The notes under the pieces are model-generated. The model did not search any database and had not been told where the DNA came from. It worked only from the letters and a program-made list of their open reading frames with translations. The translations under genes were made by a program, and so were the position numbers. Below are positions 7,020-8,332 of a stretch of 8,332 bases of DNA, piece by piece (positions within the stretch are counted from its first letter, which is position 1; each line of letters opens with the position of its first letter). This DNA is from Bacteroidales bacterium UBA4459 (lineage in GTDB: Bacteria; Bacteroidota; Bacteroidia; Bacteroidales; F082): NCBI GenBank assembly GCA_002389465.1, contig DGOT01000256.1, forward strand, positions 1 to 8,332. Reading direction: 5' to 3'.

Positions 7020-7034
7020 CACAAAATGATTGTG
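7020..7034. promoter_or_regulatory. Small inverted repeat over the -33 region of the Crp/Fnr-type gene
   Basis: CACAA-AATGA-TTGTG is a perfect 5-bp inverted repeat with a 5-bp spacer that overlaps the -33 TTG. It may be an operator, for example for autoregulation. Its polarity and spacing differ from the GTGA-N6-TCAC site downstream, so the binding protein is not evident. Confidence 0.25.
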
Positions 7035-7061
7035 CTATCTAATATCAGTTTAATATATTTG
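7030..7061 (+). promoter_or_regulatory. Promoter of the Crp/Fnr-type regulator gene
   Basis: TTG at 7030-7032, a 21-bp spacer, and TATATTTG at 7054-7061 form a full match to the Bacteroidota -33/-7 promoter. Transcription should start near 7065-7068. It is divergent from the nuclease promoter; the two -7 elements are about 110 bp apart. Confidence 0.7.
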
Positions 7062-7090
7062 GGGTGTTTATAGCATATAACTACAACCTG

Positions 7091-7732
7091 ATGTTATTGA
7101 CCATGGCTTCTGTTGAACAAAATATACGCGATAATCTCTCTTTTCTAGGGAAAGACCTTCTGGAAAATATCATCCGGTCGGCATTGATAAAAGATATTCC
7201 GGAAAATACTGAAATTCTTCAGGAAGGACAGTATATAAGGGCTATTCCCATTGTTATCGAAGGTCTGATTAAGGTATACAGCCGATATGAAGACAAAGAA
7301 TTGTTGTTGTATTACATCGAACCGTTTCAAAGCTGCATCATGTCGTTTTCGTCAGCATTGGCTAATGAGCAGAGTAAAATTTATGCAGAAACCGAGGAAG
7401 ACACCCTGGCCATATTGCTTCCGGTTGAAAAAGTGAACAGTTGGGTCCGGCAATTTCCCGAAATGAATACTCTTTTCTTTCATCAATACAATATAAGGTA
7501 TAACGAACTGCTCGAAACTATTAAGTATCTGCTGTATCACAAACTGGATAAACGGATTTACGACTATCTTATTGAAAAAAGCAGGGTAAAAGGTTCTAAA
7601 ACTCTTGATCTCCGCCACAAACAAATTGCCTATGAGTTGGGGACTGCGCGTGAGGTCGTATCCCGGATACTGAAAAAGCTGGAAAAGGATAGAAAAATAC
7701 GACAGGAAGGCCGTCTGATAGAAATTATTTAA
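7091..7732 (+). CDS. Crp/Fnr family transcriptional regulator
   Basis: A 213-residue DNA-binding regulator. Residues about 15-125 form the cyclic-nucleotide-binding-like beta barrel (EILQEGQYIRAIPIVIEGLIKVY is its clearest part, about 41-63). A dimer helix follows (about 113-150), then a winged helix-turn-helix (about 150-213) with TLDLRHKQIAYELGTAREVVSRILKKLE. The recognition helix carries R187, E188, S191 and R192; R187, E188 and R192 correspond to the CRP residues that read GTGA half-sites. There is one cysteine (C82), so an FNR-type Fe-S cluster is unlikely. The ligand is unknown, since Bacteroidota members of this fold often do not bind cAMP. The frame is open back to a GTG at 7064, but that is only 3 bp past the -7 element. 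I use the ATG at 7091; the ATG at 7103 is equally possible. A fitting operator begins 6 bp after its stop codon. Confidence 0.92.
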   Translation: MLLTMASVEQNIRDNLSFLGKDLLENIIRSALIKDIPENTEILQEGQYIRAIPIVIEGLIKVYSRYEDKELLLYYIEPFQSCIMSFSSALANEQSKIYAETEEDTLAILLPVEKVNSWVRQFPEMNTLFFHQYNIRYNELLETIKYLLYHKLDKRIYDYLIEKSRVKGSKTLDLRHKQIAYELGTAREVVSRILKKLEKDRKIRQEGRLIEII

Positions 7733-7738
7733 GCGGAT

Positions 7739-7754
7739 AGTGACTTATGTCACT
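7739..7754. promoter_or_regulatory. Candidate Crp/Fnr-type operator upstream of the DUF2892 gene
   Basis: AGTGAC-TTAT-GTCACT is a perfect 6-bp inverted repeat with a 4-bp centre. In the CRP register it reads aGTGA-N6-TCACt, eight of ten consensus positions. Its centre (7746/7747) lies about 40-41.5 bp upstream of the start predicted from the TACTTTTG element at 7776, the class II activator position. The adjacent regulator is the obvious candidate binder. Confidence 0.65.
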
Positions 7755-7775
7755 GACTGCAAAAAAGACAATCGC

Positions 7776-7783
7776 TACTTTTG
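7776..7783 (+). promoter_or_regulatory. -7 element of the DUF2892 gene promoter
   Basis: TACTTTTG fits TAnnTTTG and should start transcription near 7786-7788, leaving a leader of about 36 nt. No TTG lies at the expected -33 distance; CTG at 7753-7755 is the closest and overlaps the palindrome. A missing -33 element with an operator in its place suggests an activator-dependent promoter. Confidence 0.65.
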
Positions 7784-7823
7784 TCCCGTAATTCATAAAA
7801 TTTATTCACTAAAATTTAAGATC

Positions 7824-8033
7824 ATGAAAAAGAATATGGGATCTGCCGACAAAATTATCCGCATCCTATTAGCTGTATTATTTGTTGCGCTGTACTTCAC
7901 TAATATTGTTACAGGCACTTGGGGCATTGTACTGCTTGTATTAGCTGCTGTATTTGTTCTAACCAGCTTCGTCAGCTTCTGCCCGCTTTATATACTTTTC
8001 GGAGCCAGCACCTGTAAGAAAAAAGAAGCTTAA
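7824..8033 (+). CDS. YgaP-like transmembrane domain protein (DUF2892)
   Basis: A 69-residue inner-membrane protein. A short basic N-terminus with the family-type SADKIIRILL (7-16) leads into two hydrophobic segments, about 11-30 and 34-59, joined by a short turn (NIVTGTWG). The second ends in the family signature FCPLYILFG (52-60), followed by a second cysteine in ASTC (61-64) and a KKKEA tail. The same module forms the membrane part of E. coli YgaP, where it is attached to a rhodanese domain, and it also occurs alone near sulfur-handling genes. No rhodanese is fused or adjacent here, so a link to sulfur chemistry is only suggestive. The frame is open back to a GTG at 7740, but that lies inside the operator and upstream of the -7 element. 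The ATG at 7824 restores the normal family N-terminus. Confidence 0.9.
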   Translation: MKKNMGSADKIIRILLAVLFVALYFTNIVTGTWGIVLLVLAAVFVLTSFVSFCPLYILFGASTCKKKEA

Positions 8034-8076
8034 ACTAAATTTTTTTTACAAACCTGTAATTATTGTTTTTCAAATA

Positions 8077-8119
8077 GATAAAAAAATCTGGCAGTTGCCG
8101 GATTTTTTTATCCTTTTTT
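8077..8119 (+). terminator. Long hairpin terminator after the DUF2892 gene
   Basis: A 16-bp stem (8077-8092 with 8097-8112, one G-U pair) with an AGTT loop is built from a GC-rich core TCTGGC/GCCGGA flanked by seven A and seven T residues. A further run of six T (8114-8119) follows. It separates the regulator/DUF2892 unit from glnS and could work on either strand. Confidence 0.85.
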
Positions 8120-8150
8120 CATCCATACGTATTCTTATCTCATTTCTGAC

Positions 8151-8158
8151 TAATTTTG
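8151..8158 (+). promoter_or_regulatory. Candidate -7 element for glnS
   Basis: TAATTTTG fits TAnnTTTG and lies 22 bp upstream of the glnS ATG, so the leader would be under 20 nt. No TTG is seen at the -33 distance. Confidence 0.5.
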
Positions 8159-8180
8159 CGGTTTACAAAATAATATACAA

Positions 8181-8332
8181 ATGGATATGGATTTTCCGGA
8201 AAATGAAAAACGATCACTGAATTTCATTGAAGCAATCATAGAAGAGGATTTAAGGAACAATAAAAACGAGAGCCGGGTGCATACGCGTTTCCCCCCGGAG
8301 CCCAACGGCTACCTGCACATCGGCCATGCCAA
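8181..8332 (+). CDS. glnS: Glutaminyl-tRNA synthetase, N-terminal part (3' truncated by window end)
   Basis: Fifty codons of a class I aminoacyl-tRNA synthetase are present and the frame runs off the window. SLNFIEAIIEEDL (12-24) is the usual GlnRS N-terminal helix. RFPPEPNGYLHIGHA (36-50) contains the HIGH nucleotide-binding signature (46-49) in the form typical of GlnRS, where PEPNGY separates it from the non-discriminating bacterial GluRS. The enzyme charges tRNA-Gln with glutamine in the cytoplasm, so this organism probably makes Gln-tRNA directly, at least in part. The start is the ATG at 8181; an ATG two codons later (8187) is an alternative. It is transcribed independently of the upstream unit, after a strong terminator. 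Confidence 0.95.
   Translation, partial: MDMDFPENEKRSLNFIEAIIEEDLRNNKNESRVHTRFPPEPNGYLHIGHA

Noticed and set aside
7064..7090. GTG start at 7064 for the Crp/Fnr-type protein
   Set aside because: It begins 3 bp after the -7 element and so falls before or at the predicted transcription start; the nine added residues do not look like the family N-terminus.
7352..7624. 90-codon open frame on the - strand within the Crp/Fnr-type gene
   Set aside because: It is antisense to the conserved regulator and has no recognisable features.
7091..7732. Oxygen-sensing FNR with an Fe-S cluster
   Set aside because: Only one cysteine is present, so the four ligands needed for an FNR-type cluster are missing.
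7740..7823. GTG start at 7740 adding 28 residues to the DUF2892 protein
   Set aside because: The added part spans the palindrome and the -7 element; the ATG at 7824 begins the recognised family sequence.

Overview
The window looks like chromosome from a Bacteroidota bacterium, probably an environmental member of the Bacteroidales/Marinilabiliales side. This is an inference from content. It carries a gliding-motility/type IX secretion (T9SS) C-terminal sorting domain, a PorP/SprF protein and a PorE-like OmpA protein. Its IspG is of the enlarged type, and several gene starts are preceded by the Bacteroidota -7 promoter element TAnnTTTG. Genes have A-rich leaders without clear Shine-Dalgarno sequences, as is usual in this phylum.

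Region 1 (1-3338, + strand) is a T9SS surface cassette. It holds the 3' end of a large secreted protein with a type B CHU_C sorting domain, then a PorP/SprF-family outer-membrane protein, then a TPR/PD40/carboxypeptidase-regulatory-like/OmpA protein with the PorE domain order. Gaps are 30 and 38 bp, so they are probably co-transcribed. The likely division of labour is surface cargo, its membrane partner, and a peptidoglycan-anchored periplasmic component. A GC-rich hairpin with a T tract (3512-3537) ends the cassette.

Region 2 (3536-6927, - strand) is a housekeeping/accessory run read from right to left. It encodes an ATP-cone plus Mrr-like PD-(D/E)XK nuclease fusion, a fructosamine-kinase-family protein 18 bp downstream, and then ispG of the MEP isoprenoid pathway. 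ispG has its own candidate promoter in the 56-bp gap before it.

Region 3 (6928-8033) begins with a divergent promoter region. On the + strand follow a Crp/Fnr-family regulator and a 69-residue YgaP-like (DUF2892) membrane protein. Between them is a perfect 6+4+6 palindrome in the CRP register (GTGA-N6-TCAC), centred about 41 bp upstream of the predicted start of the small-gene transcript. That is the classic class II activator position. The regulator's recognition helix carries the residues expected to read GTGA half-sites, so regulator, operator and small membrane gene look like one module. This is the most interesting non-standard signal in the window. A long hairpin terminator (8077-8119) closes it.

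Region 4 (8181-end) is the start of glnS, glutaminyl-tRNA synthetase, with its own -7 element.

I saw no tRNA or rRNA genes, CRISPR arrays, insertion sequences or phage genes. No gap between genes exceeds 300 bp. All domain and promoter calls are by eye; no database search was run.
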